The notes under the pieces: model-generated
The model's database searches: none
Told to the model about the DNA's origin: nothing
What the model saw: only the letters and a program-made list of their open reading frames with translations
Part shown: piece after piece, positions 17,321 through 26,600 of the stretch
Layout of the letters: every line of letters begins with the position of its first letter
How positions within the stretch are numbered: the first letter of the stretch is position 1
Position numbers and translations under genes: made by a program
Assembly: GCF_002999135.1 (NCBI RefSeq)
Contig: NZ_CP027229.1
Span: 2,517,501 to 2,581,500, forward strand
From: Capnocytophaga sp. oral taxon 878
Lineage (GTDB): Bacteria; Bacteroidota; Bacteroidia; Flavobacteriales; Flavobacteriaceae
Length of the DNA: 64,000 nucleotides
Reading direction: 5' to 3'

Positions 17321-18046
17321 CTAATGGTGGGGTGCTGTTAATATTGGTTTTAAGATAGCAGTCCATAGTTTGTAGCCTTCGGCGTTTAGGTGAAGCTCGT
17401 CTTCTTTGAAAATATCGGTGCGCAACTGTCCTTGGGCATCGTACATAACCGAGGTGATATCAATGTAAGTATAGCCTTGTAGTTCGGCATTTTGTTGAAG
17501 GAAGGCATTTACTAGGAGTTGGTCTGCCAGCTGGTGGGCTTTATGAGGCGAAGGCTTTAGGGAGAGAACCCAAAGGGGTGTGTTGGGGTATTCGGCTTTT
17601 AGCTTGCCTATAAGGATGCGGAAAAGATCAAAGCACTGCACCGCATTTACACCCTCTTTGTGAGTGCCCAAATCGTTCTCGACATATAGCACTATGTTTT
17701 TGGGTTGGTAACCTTTGGCAATGGTAGGGTAGTTGTAAATCATATCACGAAGGGTAGCCCCTCCGTATGAGCGACGAATGAGCTGTAGAGGCCCAAAATC
17801 CTCATAAATGCTGTCCCACATATTGATAGAGGAACTGCCCAAGAAAAGGGCATCACACTGAAGGTTTGGTAGGCGCTTGTTCTGTTTTTGGTAATAGTTG
17901 ATATCCTTTTGGTAGCGGGTAAGCCAAGGGAGTTCATCGGCGTGCTCAAAAGGGATAGCTGCCTTAATAACAATAGTAGGAGTAGCCGTTTGGGCTGAGG
18001 TTAGCCACCAGCTCATCAGCAAAGTGAAAGTGAAGAAGTATTTCAT
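17321..18046 (-). CDS. Secreted SGNH/GDSL-family esterase
   Basis: A 241-residue exported hydrolase with signal peptide MKYFFTFTLLMSWWLTSAQ. The SGNH blocks are all present: the nucleophile in FLGSSSINMW (block I), the glycine in SYGGATLRD (II), the asparagine in YVENDLGTH (III) and Asp/His in DELHLNAEGY (V). This family includes carbohydrate acetylesterases and lysophospholipases; the substrate is not evident. It lies directly downstream of the terminator of the metalloprotease gene, so it needs its own promoter, which I could not identify. Confidence 0.85.
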   Translation of the reverse strand: MKYFFTFTLLMSWWLTSAQTATPTIVIKAAIPFEHADELPWLTRYQKDINYYQKQNKRLPNLQCDALFLGSSSINMWDSIYEDFGPLQLIRRSYGGATLRDMIYNYPTIAKGYQPKNIVLYVENDLGTHKEGVNAVQCFDLFRILIGKLKAEYPNTPLWVLSLKPSPHKAHQLADQLLVNAFLQQNAELQGYTYIDITSVMYDAQGQLRTDIFKEDELHLNAEGYKLWTAILKPILTAPHH

Positions 18047-18100
18047 AAGTGTAATTATTAATAATAGGAAGATAAAAGAATAGGTTCATTTACCACAAAG

Positions 18101-18153
18101 AAAAAAGCTAATGCTTGAGGAGTTATCTTTTGTGATACGCACAAGCATTAGCT
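18101..18153 (-). terminator. Terminator after the metalloprotease gene
   Basis: A 12-bp perfect stem (AGCTAATGCTTG with CAAGCATTAGCT), a 24-nt loop and, on the minus strand, a TTTTT tract. Confidence 0.85.
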
Positions 18154-18201
18154 ATTTTTATAAAATGGTAATAAATAAGCAATCGGGTTTAGATTCTTGC
18201 A

Positions 18202-20673
18202 CTATTTTTTAGGGTTTTTGATATTGTCTATCTCTTTTAATAATTGTTGGTAGTGCAAGTGGTTGATAGAGTTTGCAGGCTCGGTAGGGAGCGCTTGTTT
18301 TAAGTAACTTTCTACTTTGTCTAAATGCTGAAGGGCAAATAGGCGTGCATCACTCATTTGTTGCAGGGTGAGTTTGGCTGTTTTGTTCTCTTCAGGATTG
18401 ATAACCTTAGCCAAGGTGAGCAGGTAAGAGCGCTCGGTGCCACGGCGTATGGCATTTTTGCGTGCTTCGGGACTGTTAAGAGGTTTCCATACAGCCGCAA
18501 ATAAATCATTTAAATACTCATCAGCTGGATACGGATTTTTGGAACTTAAAGCCAAATGGCTGAAGCGGTACAGCAGATTATCACTAAGCAAAACAGTTAG
18601 GTTTGCAGCTTGCCATTCCATTATCTCTTTATCGGCATCTACACCTGTTATATTGATAATAGACTGAGGGTACAGCCAAAGAGGCGCATCAAATAGTTCT
18701 TTATCTAAGAACGCAATAGCCTCTTTCATTTTTTCTTTAGGCACTTCTTGATAGAATACCTCATTGTTATTGATTAAGTTGGTATATCTGCTTCCTATGA
18801 ACTTTACCACGTGGTTGGTGTAACGGCGGTATTGTAGTACAGCAGCATTTTGCATATCAATAAAGTAAGTGTAAGTATCATTAGGCTCTTTAAGCCACTG
18901 ATGCAGATTGCTTACTATATAACGAAGGTTCTTGAGGGCATAGGTGTTTGCCTTCATCACATTATCGGATAGGTCTTCGGTTTGGGCGCGAGGGTCTTCT
19001 CCTTTGCCTTCACCACCAAACCATAAGTTGGGATGTGCTTTCAGTTTTTCGGTAACCATAGCGGCAAGGGCTTCTTGCTCGGCGTACTCATCTTTGTACT
19101 TGTTGGGGTAATAGCGGTAGCCCCACTCAATAGCCCATTTGTCATAAGCCCCGATGCGAGGGTAAAGCCCTTTGCTGCCTATATTATCTTCGGGTTGTGC
19201 TACGTAGTTAAAGCGTGCGTAATCCATAATAGATGCTGTGTGGCCATTGGCTTCAACCCATTTTTTATCACGTAGTTTCTCTACAGGGGTTTGGCTACTA
19301 GCTCCCATATTGTGGCGCAAGCCTAAGCAGTGACCTATTTCGTGAGATGATACAAAACGTATCAAATCGCCCATAAGCTCTTCGGAGTAGTGCAATGCAC
19401 GTGCGCGCTTATCAACAGCACCTACTTGCAGCATATACCACTGTTGTAGGATTTTCATTACATTGTGATACCAACCTACGTGGCACTCAATAATTTCGCC
19501 ACTGCGCGGATCGGCTATGTTGGGGCCATAGGCATTGCTAATTTCGGAAGGTAGGTAACGTATTACATTGAAACGTGCATCTTCCAAGCTCATAGTAGAG
19601 TCCTTAGGCCACTCTTTAGCTACGATAGCATCCTTAAAGCCTGCTTGTTCAAAAGCTACATTCCAATCGTTCACACCTAAGATAAGGTATTTTTGCCATT
19701 GCTTAGGGGTAGCAGGATCAATGTAAAAAACTATTTGCTTTTTGGGACGAACTAACTGCCCTGCAAGGTATTTTTTCATATCTTCCTTGCGAGGCTCTAA
19801 GCGGAAGCGGTGTATGTAGTACTCGGTTTCGGTACGCTGTTGCTTATCACTGAATTTGGTGAAGCCTGTAGCAAAGAATCCTACTCTGTTATCAAATAGG
19901 CGTTTTTGCATAGGGACTTTGGGTAGTAATACCATTGAAGTGTTTAGCTCCAAGGTTACAGCCCCTGTGTAGTTCGCCGAAGGGATATTGCTAGGTGATG
20001 CTGAAAAGGTTTTTACAGTATGCACTTCGGTATTGATAGGGTAGGTGCGGATATCGTGTACAAAAGAGCGATCGGGGGCAACGCCTCCTAATTTCTTTTC
20101 TGTTTTAAAGCTGCTAGGCAGGCTGATAATGCTGTTATCTTGCTGGAAGAAATAGCTAACATCTATGAGTTGGGCTTTGGTTTTGGGGTTGCGCCCTATT
20201 ACGTTGAACGAAGCTACTATTGGGTTGGTGCTAGAGTTCATTACTGCTGTGTAGATGTTATGAGTGCTATCGGCTTCTTGACGGTTTACAAATGAGCGCA
20301 TTATGAGGGTTTTCTCATCTTTTTGCTCAAAGTAAACTGTTTGTTGGTTCATTTTTTCGCCGGCATAGTAACCGAGGTTTTGTGGAGCTGTTTTAAGCCT
20401 TGTTACACACAAAAAGTAGCGGTTAATAAGTGTGTCATGTACTTCAAAATACCATTTCTCTTCAATCTTGCGGACGGTAAAAACCCCATTGCGTTCTGTT
20501 CCTCCTTTTTTGATGAGCTTATTGTATTCTTCAGTTCGTTTTTGCTCAGGAGTTTTTTCAACTGTTTTAGTTTTAGTAGTGTCCTTAGCAATAGTGTCTT
20601 TAGTAGCAGGCACTTTTTGAGCATAAGCTAGTGTGCCAACTGCCAAAAGCAGTAATGTGATGTGTCTCTTCAT
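18202..20673 (-). CDS. Large secreted zinc metalloprotease (DUF5117/DUF4953 type)
   Basis: An 823-residue exported protein (signal MKRHITLLLLAVGTLAYAQ). The metzincin zinc motif HEIGHCLGLRHN places ligands at His444, His448 and His454 with catalytic Glu445, and SIMDYARFNY is the Met-turn. The beta-rich N-terminal half corresponds to DUF5117 and the region after the zinc site to the conserved C-terminal domain of these Bacteroidota proteases. Residues 20-60 form a Lys/Thr-rich linker. No T9SS C-terminal domain is visible, so it is probably periplasmic or exported by another route. It is last in a minus-strand series from menB and ends at a terminator. Its physiological substrate is unknown. 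Confidence 0.88.
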   Translation of the reverse strand: MKRHITLLLLAVGTLAYAQKVPATKDTIAKDTTKTKTVEKTPEQKRTEEYNKLIKKGGTERNGVFTVRKIEEKWYFEVHDTLINRYFLCVTRLKTAPQNLGYYAGEKMNQQTVYFEQKDEKTLIMRSFVNRQEADSTHNIYTAVMNSSTNPIVASFNVIGRNPKTKAQLIDVSYFFQQDNSIISLPSSFKTEKKLGGVAPDRSFVHDIRTYPINTEVHTVKTFSASPSNIPSANYTGAVTLELNTSMVLLPKVPMQKRLFDNRVGFFATGFTKFSDKQQRTETEYYIHRFRLEPRKEDMKKYLAGQLVRPKKQIVFYIDPATPKQWQKYLILGVNDWNVAFEQAGFKDAIVAKEWPKDSTMSLEDARFNVIRYLPSEISNAYGPNIADPRSGEIIECHVGWYHNVMKILQQWYMLQVGAVDKRARALHYSEELMGDLIRFVSSHEIGHCLGLRHNMGASSQTPVEKLRDKKWVEANGHTASIMDYARFNYVAQPEDNIGSKGLYPRIGAYDKWAIEWGYRYYPNKYKDEYAEQEALAAMVTEKLKAHPNLWFGGEGKGEDPRAQTEDLSDNVMKANTYALKNLRYIVSNLHQWLKEPNDTYTYFIDMQNAAVLQYRRYTNHVVKFIGSRYTNLINNNEVFYQEVPKEKMKEAIAFLDKELFDAPLWLYPQSIINITGVDADKEIMEWQAANLTVLLSDNLLYRFSHLALSSKNPYPADEYLNDLFAAVWKPLNSPEARKNAIRRGTERSYLLTLAKVINPEENKTAKLTLQQMSDARLFALQHLDKVESYLKQALPTEPANSINHLHYQQLLKEIDNIKNPKK

Positions 20674-20709
20674 ATTTTAAATAACGTTTTATTTTGATTC
20701 GTTTTTAAT

Positions 20710-21486
20710 TTATATTTTGGTGTGTGATTCGAGTAATTCGGCTATATCATATACCTTTACTTGTTTTTCTTTTTCTTTGGTTTTTACCCCATCGGACATC
20801 ATCGTATGGCAGAAGGGGCAAGCGGTGGCGATGATATCGGGGTTGACTTGTAAGGCTTGTTCGGTGCGCAGTATGTTTATTTCTTTGTCTCCTTTTTCGG
20901 ATTCTTTAAACATCTGTGCGCCACCAGCCCCGCAACATAGGGCTCGTGCTTTGCAGCTTTTCATTTCGACCAAATCGGCATCGAGTTTTTCTAAAAGTTC
21001 GCGTGGTGCGTTATATACTTTATTAGCCCTACCGAGGTAGCAAGGGTCGTGAAAGGTGATTCGTTTGCCTTTGAAGGCGCCATCTTCTATGGTAAGTCGT
21101 CCTTCTTGTACAAGGCTTTTGAGCAGCTCGGTGTGATGCATTACTTGGTAATGGCCGCCGAGTGCGGGATATTCGTTTTTTAGGGTATTAAAGCAGTGTG
21201 GGCAAGCGGTTACTATTTTGGTTACCTGATAACCGTTGAGCACTTGTATGTTCATCATTGCCTGCATTTGGAAAAGGAACTCATTTCCTGCCCTTTTAGC
21301 AGGGTCGCCGGTGCAGCTTTCTTCGGTGCCGAGTACAGCGAAGCGCACTCCTGCCTGTTGTAGTAAGTGAGCGAAAGCTTTAACAATACGCTGTGCCCGT
21401 TGGTCGAAACTGCCTGCACAACCTACCCAAAAAAGCACTTCGGGGCGTTCTCCTTTCGCCGATAGTTCTGCCATTGTTGGAATCAT
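20710..21486 (-). CDS. CCG-domain Fe-S oxidoreductase subunit
   Basis: A 258-residue protein with two cysteine-rich CCG domains as in HdrB, GlpC and LutA: FWVGCAGSFD...TACPHCFNTLK and HDPCYLGR...RALCCGAGGAQMF...ATACPFC. These domains bind Fe-S clusters in electron-transfer complexes. In many Bacteroidota a ferredoxin-domain partner is encoded alongside; none is present here, the neighbours being an orphan gene and the metalloprotease. The partner and redox couple are therefore unknown. The start follows the typical family N-terminus (M-x-PTMAE). Confidence 0.85.
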   Translation of the reverse strand: MIPTMAELSAKGERPEVLFWVGCAGSFDQRAQRIVKAFAHLLQQAGVRFAVLGTEESCTGDPAKRAGNEFLFQMQAMMNIQVLNGYQVTKIVTACPHCFNTLKNEYPALGGHYQVMHHTELLKSLVQEGRLTIEDGAFKGKRITFHDPCYLGRANKVYNAPRELLEKLDADLVEMKSCKARALCCGAGGAQMFKESEKGDKEINILRTEQALQVNPDIIATACPFCHTMMSDGVKTKEKEKQVKVYDIAELLESHTKI

Positions 21487-21534
21487 AATAATCTAATTTG
21501 GTGCGAGCCGCACGGGCTGTAATTTGGTGTTTTG

Positions 21535-21555
21535 GCACGAGCTACAAGCTCGCAC
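21535..21555. repeat. Small palindromic intergenic repeat, copy 1
   Basis: GCACGAGCTACAAGCTCGCAC is nearly self-complementary. A related copy lies at 21963-21983, on the other side of the orphan gene, and a degenerate GTGCGAGCCGCACGGGCT stands at 21501. Confidence 0.6.
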
Positions 21556-21572
21556 TAGCGAAATGCTGTAGG

Positions 21573-21932
21573 TTATTTTACGATTACTAAATCACCGTCT
21601 ACAAAACCTACGGCTATATGTTGTACATTAAAAAGTTTGATACTGTTTTCAGCTACTATTTCTTTAAGAATCTCGGTAATCATTGAGAGGACTTGTTCCC
21701 AATGTACCTCTTCAGAGATTTCTTCTAAAGGTAAAAAGCAGTCGTTGGGTACAAAATCGTCATCGCAAGCCCAATCGGGGTCTTGCTCATCATACCAAGA
21801 AGAGCCTATAAGTTCCAATTCGTAAGGTTCGGAGATGTTGAAATTCAGCGCAACAATGTCATTAGGTAAGGTTTCTTGACAATCAATCGCAACTAACCAA
21901 TTTTTAATCTTGTTTTTAACGATTTCTTTCAT
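21573..21932 (-). CDS. Hypothetical acidic protein
   Basis: A 119-residue cytoplasmic protein, rich in Asp/Glu (for example DEQDPDWACDDDF) with a hydrophobic end (VGFVDGDLVIVK). I do not recognise it. It sits alone between two copies of a small palindromic repeat, in the minus-strand series between menB and the CCG-domain gene. Single acidic genes like this can be immunity-type proteins, but no toxin is nearby and I make no such claim. Confidence 0.6.
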   Translation of the reverse strand: MKEIVKNKIKNWLVAIDCQETLPNDIVALNFNISEPYELELIGSSWYDEQDPDWACDDDFVPNDCFLPLEEISEEVHWEQVLSMITEILKEIVAENSIKLFNVQHIAVGFVDGDLVIVK

Positions 21933-21962
21933 TTTAAAATAATTTGTGGATTTATCAATTTA

Positions 21963-21983
21963 GCACGAGCTACCAACTCGCAC
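21963..21983. repeat. Small palindromic intergenic repeat, copy 2
   Basis: GCACGAGCTACCAACTCGCAC, a variant of the 21535-21555 copy with one arm altered. Confidence 0.55.
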
Positions 21984-22016
21984 TGTGGGGGTGCTTAAGT
22001 GCCTTTGTGCAGGGCA

Positions 22017-22847
22017 TTAAGGTATCCACTTTTTCTCGAAGTTTGGTTTGCGTTTTTCTAAGAAAGCGTTTCGTCCTTCTTTAGCTTCATCGGTCATATA
22101 GGCAAGGCGGGTAGCTTCCCCTGCAAAAACCTGTTGCCCTACCATACCATCGTCGGTAAGGTTCATAGCGAACTTTAGCATTTTGATAGAAGTAGGTGAT
22201 TTAGCCATTATCTCTTGAGCCCACTGAAAAGCGGTAGTTTCGAGTTCGGCGTGAGGGATTACGGCATTGACCATACCCATCTCGAAGGCTTCTTGAGCGG
22301 AGTAGTTGCGCCCTAAGAAGAATATTTCGCGGGCTTTTTTCTGTCCGACCATCTTGGCGAGATAAGCAGAGCCGTAACCGGCATCGAAGCTGGTGACATC
22401 GGCATCGGTTTGTTTAAATATAGCGTGTTCTTTGCTGGCGAGGGTAAGGTCGCAGACTACGTGTAGTGAGTGTCCGCCCCCAACAGCCCAACCAGGGACT
22501 ACTGCAATTACGACTTTGGGCATAAAGCGGATGAGGCGTTGAACTTCTAAGATATTGAGGCGGTGGTATCCGTCTTCGCCTACGTATCCTTGGTGTCCGC
22601 GTGCTTTTTGGTCGCCCCCGCTACAGAAGCTCCATACGCCATCTTTTGGGGAAGGTCCTTCGGCAGAGAGGAGTACGGCGCCGATATTCACATCTTCATA
22701 CGCATCTTTAAAGGCGTCCAGCAGTTCGGCAGTTGTTTTTGGGCGGAAGGCATTGCGCACTTCAGGCCTATTAAAGGCGATACGTGCTACGCCCTCGCAT
22801 TTTTTATAAGTAATATCTTCGTATTCTTTTACGGTTATCCAGTTCAT
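22017..22847 (-). CDS. menB: 1,4-dihydroxy-2-naphthoyl-CoA synthase
   Basis: A 276-residue crotonase-fold enzyme that cyclises succinylbenzoyl-CoA in menaquinone synthesis. Recognisable stretches are RPEVRNAFRP, CSGGDQKARG (oxyanion hole), GWAVGGGHSLH, DVTSFDAGYGSAYLA and NAFLEKRKPNF at the end. I chose the ATG at 22847 (MNWITVKEYEDI). The longer frame to 22889 begins inside the -7 element of the promoter at 22887-22916 and cannot be transcribed from it. No other men genes are in the window; menB heads a minus-strand series running to the metalloprotease. Confidence 0.95.
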   Translation of the reverse strand: MNWITVKEYEDITYKKCEGVARIAFNRPEVRNAFRPKTTAELLDAFKDAYEDVNIGAVLLSAEGPSPKDGVWSFCSGGDQKARGHQGYVGEDGYHRLNILEVQRLIRFMPKVVIAVVPGWAVGGGHSLHVVCDLTLASKEHAIFKQTDADVTSFDAGYGSAYLAKMVGQKKAREIFFLGRNYSAQEAFEMGMVNAVIPHAELETTAFQWAQEIMAKSPTSIKMLKFAMNLTDDGMVGQQVFAGEATRLAYMTDEAKEGRNAFLEKRKPNFEKKWIP

Positions 22848-22886
22848 AGGATTTGTATATAAGTTGAACCTATTATTTTCGGGCTG

Positions 22887-22916
22887 CAAAGATATGAAAT
22901 AATTTCGAAATCACAA
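22887..22916 (-). promoter_or_regulatory. Bacteroidota promoter of menB
   Basis: Minus strand TTG (22914-22916), 19 nt, TATCTTTG (22887-22894). It fixes the menB start at 22847. Confidence 0.8.
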
Positions 22917-22919
22917 GTT

Positions 22920-23420
22920 GGAGAGTGGAATTAGGGGATAGGAGATAGGGGGTAGGAGATAGGGGGTAGGAGATAGGGGGTAGGAGATAGGGGGTAGTGG
23001 CTGAGGAAAATGAGGGGAAATGTGGGGAGGGATGAGAAAAATGTAAGGATTGGGGGTTTTGGTTGCGGATTTGGTAAAGTGAGGGAGGAGAGGGGAAAGG
23101 CTTGAGAATCAGGGAAGGGAAGGTTATCCTTCGTTTATAGTTCGTTTATAGTTCGTTATTCGTTCGTTTAAAGTAGGTAAAAGATAAGAGGTAAGAGGTA
23201 AGAGGGTGGAGGTGTAATGGTCTGATTATAAAGGTATAGGAGTTAGTAGGTAGGGGATAGGGAGGGAGGAGGAGAGTTTTGCATTATTCGCAATGAAGGG
23301 GAGAGGAGTTAGGAGATGGGGGGTAGATGGGAGGAAATTAGGGGAGAGGAGGGAGGAGGGGAAAAGGGTGTTTGTTTTTCTTTTTGCATAATCAGCAACG
23401 AAATGGGTTAAATGTTGCAT
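22920..23420 (-). repeat. Long dispersed intergenic element, copy E3
   Basis: A non-coding, purine-rich (on +) stretch between the divergent menB and adhesin genes. Read on the minus strand it has ATAATGCAAAACTC (about 23275-23290), CATTACACCTCCACCCTC (about 23200-23219), CTCTTACCTCTTACCTC, the core (about 23132-23175; here the middle unit reads ACGAACTATAAAC twice), TGATTCTCAAGCC (about 23103-23115) and AAATCCGCAACCAAAACCCC (about 23055-23075). At its menB end there is a 14-bp G-rich tandem array. Boundaries are approximate. Confidence 0.85.
22939..22994 (+). repeat. Four tandem 14-bp units with GGGGG runs
   Basis: TAGGAGATAGGGGG is repeated four times exactly, giving four runs of five G separated by 9 nt on the + strand. 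Such an array could form a G-quadruplex and lies 25 nt upstream of the menB -33 element. Confidence 0.85.
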
Positions 23421-23475
23421 TTTTGTTATTGCCTCTTATAGGCTGCTTCTTATTTAGTATCTTTCTATCGAAAAT

Positions 23476-23506
23476 TTTGCTCATTCATTAATTATTTGTA
23501 CCTTTG
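23476..23506 (+). promoter_or_regulatory. Bacteroidota promoter of the giant adhesin gene
   Basis: TTTG (23476-23479), 19 nt, TACCTTTG (23499-23506). The leader to the ATG at 23684 would be about 170 nt, unusually long here. A second -7-like TACTTTTG at 23607-23614 has no -33 partner. Confidence 0.75.
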
Positions 23507-23683
23507 CACCTCCAATAAACTGTTTATTATCAAATTATATCATTTTAATTAATAGGATTATCAATAAAACTTATGCAGCAGAAATGCGAGGGATTGTTCT
23601 ATTCCTTACTTTTGCGCGCTTTTTACACTATAGAAATTTTAATTCTTAATTCTGATTTTTAATAAAAAAAACTTAAATTTAGT

Positions 23684-26600
23684 ATGCAGAAATTTTTTTT
23701 AAAGAATGTGTTACTAACATTGTTCCTTTGCTGTGTCGGGAATATTTCGGCACAAACCATAGTAGGACATATAGTAGCCCAAACGCCAGTGAACTTCGCT
23801 AATGAAAATTTTAGCGCTGGTACGCTTACGGTAACTCTTACTTTACCTGCAAACACTGCCTCTGCCGAAATTACTTTCCCTACAGGGATTGAGTATGTGG
23901 CGGGTTCACTTGCCAAAGCGAGTGGTGCAGCAACGGTGGACTATGTAGCAGGATCACCTGCAGGTAAGCCTAAGTTTACTTTCACCGGTGCATCAGGGGG
24001 CATTACCTTTACTATTAAGAGGAAGGTAACTAAAGCCGCCCTTGCTACCCTTAACGCTTCTTCGGTAACACTCAAAGACCGCATAAGCGTAACATCAGGT
24101 TCCGCTACTGATGCTAAGGACTCCAATGACTATTCGCTTCCTGTACCTAAGATAGTGGTGCAGTTTTCTCCTATAAGTGAGGAAACTCATAACAATGCTT
24201 CGGGGACAAGCAACAAGACCTTTGTGTTGCGTAACTCGGGGGACGGGAAAGTAAAAGATATATATTTTAGTGTGAAATATCCTACAGGTATCACTGGTAA
24301 CAGCATCCGTTATAATGGGGCTGTGCTTAGTCCGGTTGGTACAGTACCTTCTGGTGTAGGTAATAATACGGGAGAAAAGCTATATCGTGTAACAAGTACT
24401 AGTGGTGGTTTTGGAAAAAACGACGAGATTACCATTACTGAGAATTATACCGTAACAGGCTGTGATTCTAACCGCAATATAAAATATGAAGCCTATTGGG
24501 GCGAAAGCATTACCCAATTGTATGAAATGCGTGACCGTGCAAGAGCTATTAATGTGCTTACTGGTACGCCGAAGATTGAAATGAATACCAATAACACCGA
24601 AAGTTATTTTCAGTGGGCGGATGGTATTTGTGGGAATAAGCTGGGTGTTTTCACAGTAAAATTCACCAATGCAGGTAGTGGTAACGGTACGGCTTATGAC
24701 TTGAGTATGCTACTACAATCATATCTTAGTAGCCAGAAGTTTAAGTTTCATCGTCCTACTAACTTCCGTTTGGTAGCTACTGATAATACTGAGGTGCCAA
24801 TCAGCTCAATGACTCCTGATAACACTACTATTGTAGACAGGAATATAGACTTCAATAACCTACCTGAGCTGTTGCATACTACTTTGGGTACTAAAGATAT
24901 AGGTCTTACCGATATTGATGGTGATGGTTTTCGAGATGATTTAGCTACCAACGCGCAGCTTACTATCCGTTTTGATATGGTTAAGAATGAGCCTTTGGTA
25001 TGCTTGAAAGATGCAGGAGGGCAGTTTGCTATTTCACCTCAAGTGCAGTTTTTCTATAAAGATGCTTGTGGAGCCTCATTAAAATCGGATGCCTTTGCCA
25101 TTAGTGCTAACACTATGCGTCGCCTTTTCTTAGGTATTAACGATGCTTCTAAATTTCCTACTGAGCTTGCTCAAAATACCTCTAAACCTGGTTATGTTAT
25201 CTTTGGAGGGCATACTTATTATAACTATGAGGTGCTTAAAGGTCAGTATTTAAAACATAATGAACGCCGCTTCCGTTATGAAGTAAAATTACCTCAAGGT
25301 ATTGGGCTTAAAAATGTGAAGTTCTATATAGGTGATGACTATGGTACCTCGAAAAAGGCACCTATTGCACTTGCTGATGTGCCGCCAGGAGGAACCCTTT
25401 CATATACTACTGCTGATACCGAAAAGGGTTATATCAGCTTTGATGTTGAACTTACAACACCTTGTACTTCAGGCAATCTAAATATAGATTATAGCATCTA
25501 TCACATTGATAATGCCAATACACCTCTTGCTTGTGAGCTTCAGTTAATATGTGAGCGCCACACTCTAAACGCTATATGTCCTGGCCATTGTGGTATTGCA
25601 GCCCCAGAGTTGTTAAATACTAAAGCCGAACGTGCTGAAAACTCTTATGGTTGGACTGACTATACTATGACCACTCGCCAAACACGTGATAATGTATCGG
25701 AAATACAACGCCAACGTGCTTTACATCTTGACGAAATTGAGATTACTGCTGTAGGTAAACAAGGGGCAGATGTTGCTACCAACTTGTTTTACCACGCAAC
25801 TATAGTGAAACACGTGAAGTTAGTACCTAAAAAGATTACTATTAAAGTAGGTAATAACCCTGTGGCAACCCTGCCAGCTAATGCTACGAATGTAGCAGAG
25901 GTAAGTGATAATAATGGTAACTACTATCGTTGGGATCTTACTTCTGTATTGCCTACTGGAGGTATACCTGCGGGAGCAACTTTTAGTGTAGTAGCTACCT
26001 ATCAGGTAAACAACCCTAATACTACTAATATTAAAGACTATACCTATGATATACCTTCTGGTGGCGAGTCATTCTTTTATATGCTTGCTAACTATTCAGA
26101 TAATAGTATAGATGCAAAAGGTATCCATACCAATGCTCTTTATTGTGGGGCAAAACAAACACCTGCATTTTATGTAGCCGAGACCTATACTATTATGGGT
26201 ACTAATGCTTACACCATAAAAGCCTGCAACATAACAAATATAGGTTCTAACCAAGGTTATTTAGCACGTCGTTTTGCTACTATAGGTGCTTACTTTACCG
26301 ATGAGTTTCGTCCTGGTAGGCGTATTAAGTATTTCAAAGTAATAGTGCCTGTATCCTATAACCTTGCCAAAGATGTTGAATATGGTTTTAGAAAGAAATA
26401 TAGAGATTATGCCGAAGGGGGTAGCGCTATAAAAATACCAGTGTCTAGCTTTACCGTTAGTAACGATGGTATCTTCAAAACCTATACCTATATTAACCCT
26501 GCCGAAGGTAGTGCAGGTTACTTGTACCCAGGTGAAATATCGGTAGAAAATGGTTATGATAGTGAAATCAAAACATGGTTACAAGCTACCTGTGATTCAA

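Noticed and set aside
22848..22889. Longer menB start (14 extra residues)
   Set aside because: The upstream ATG lies within the -7 element of the menB promoter, and MNWITVKEY is the family's normal start.
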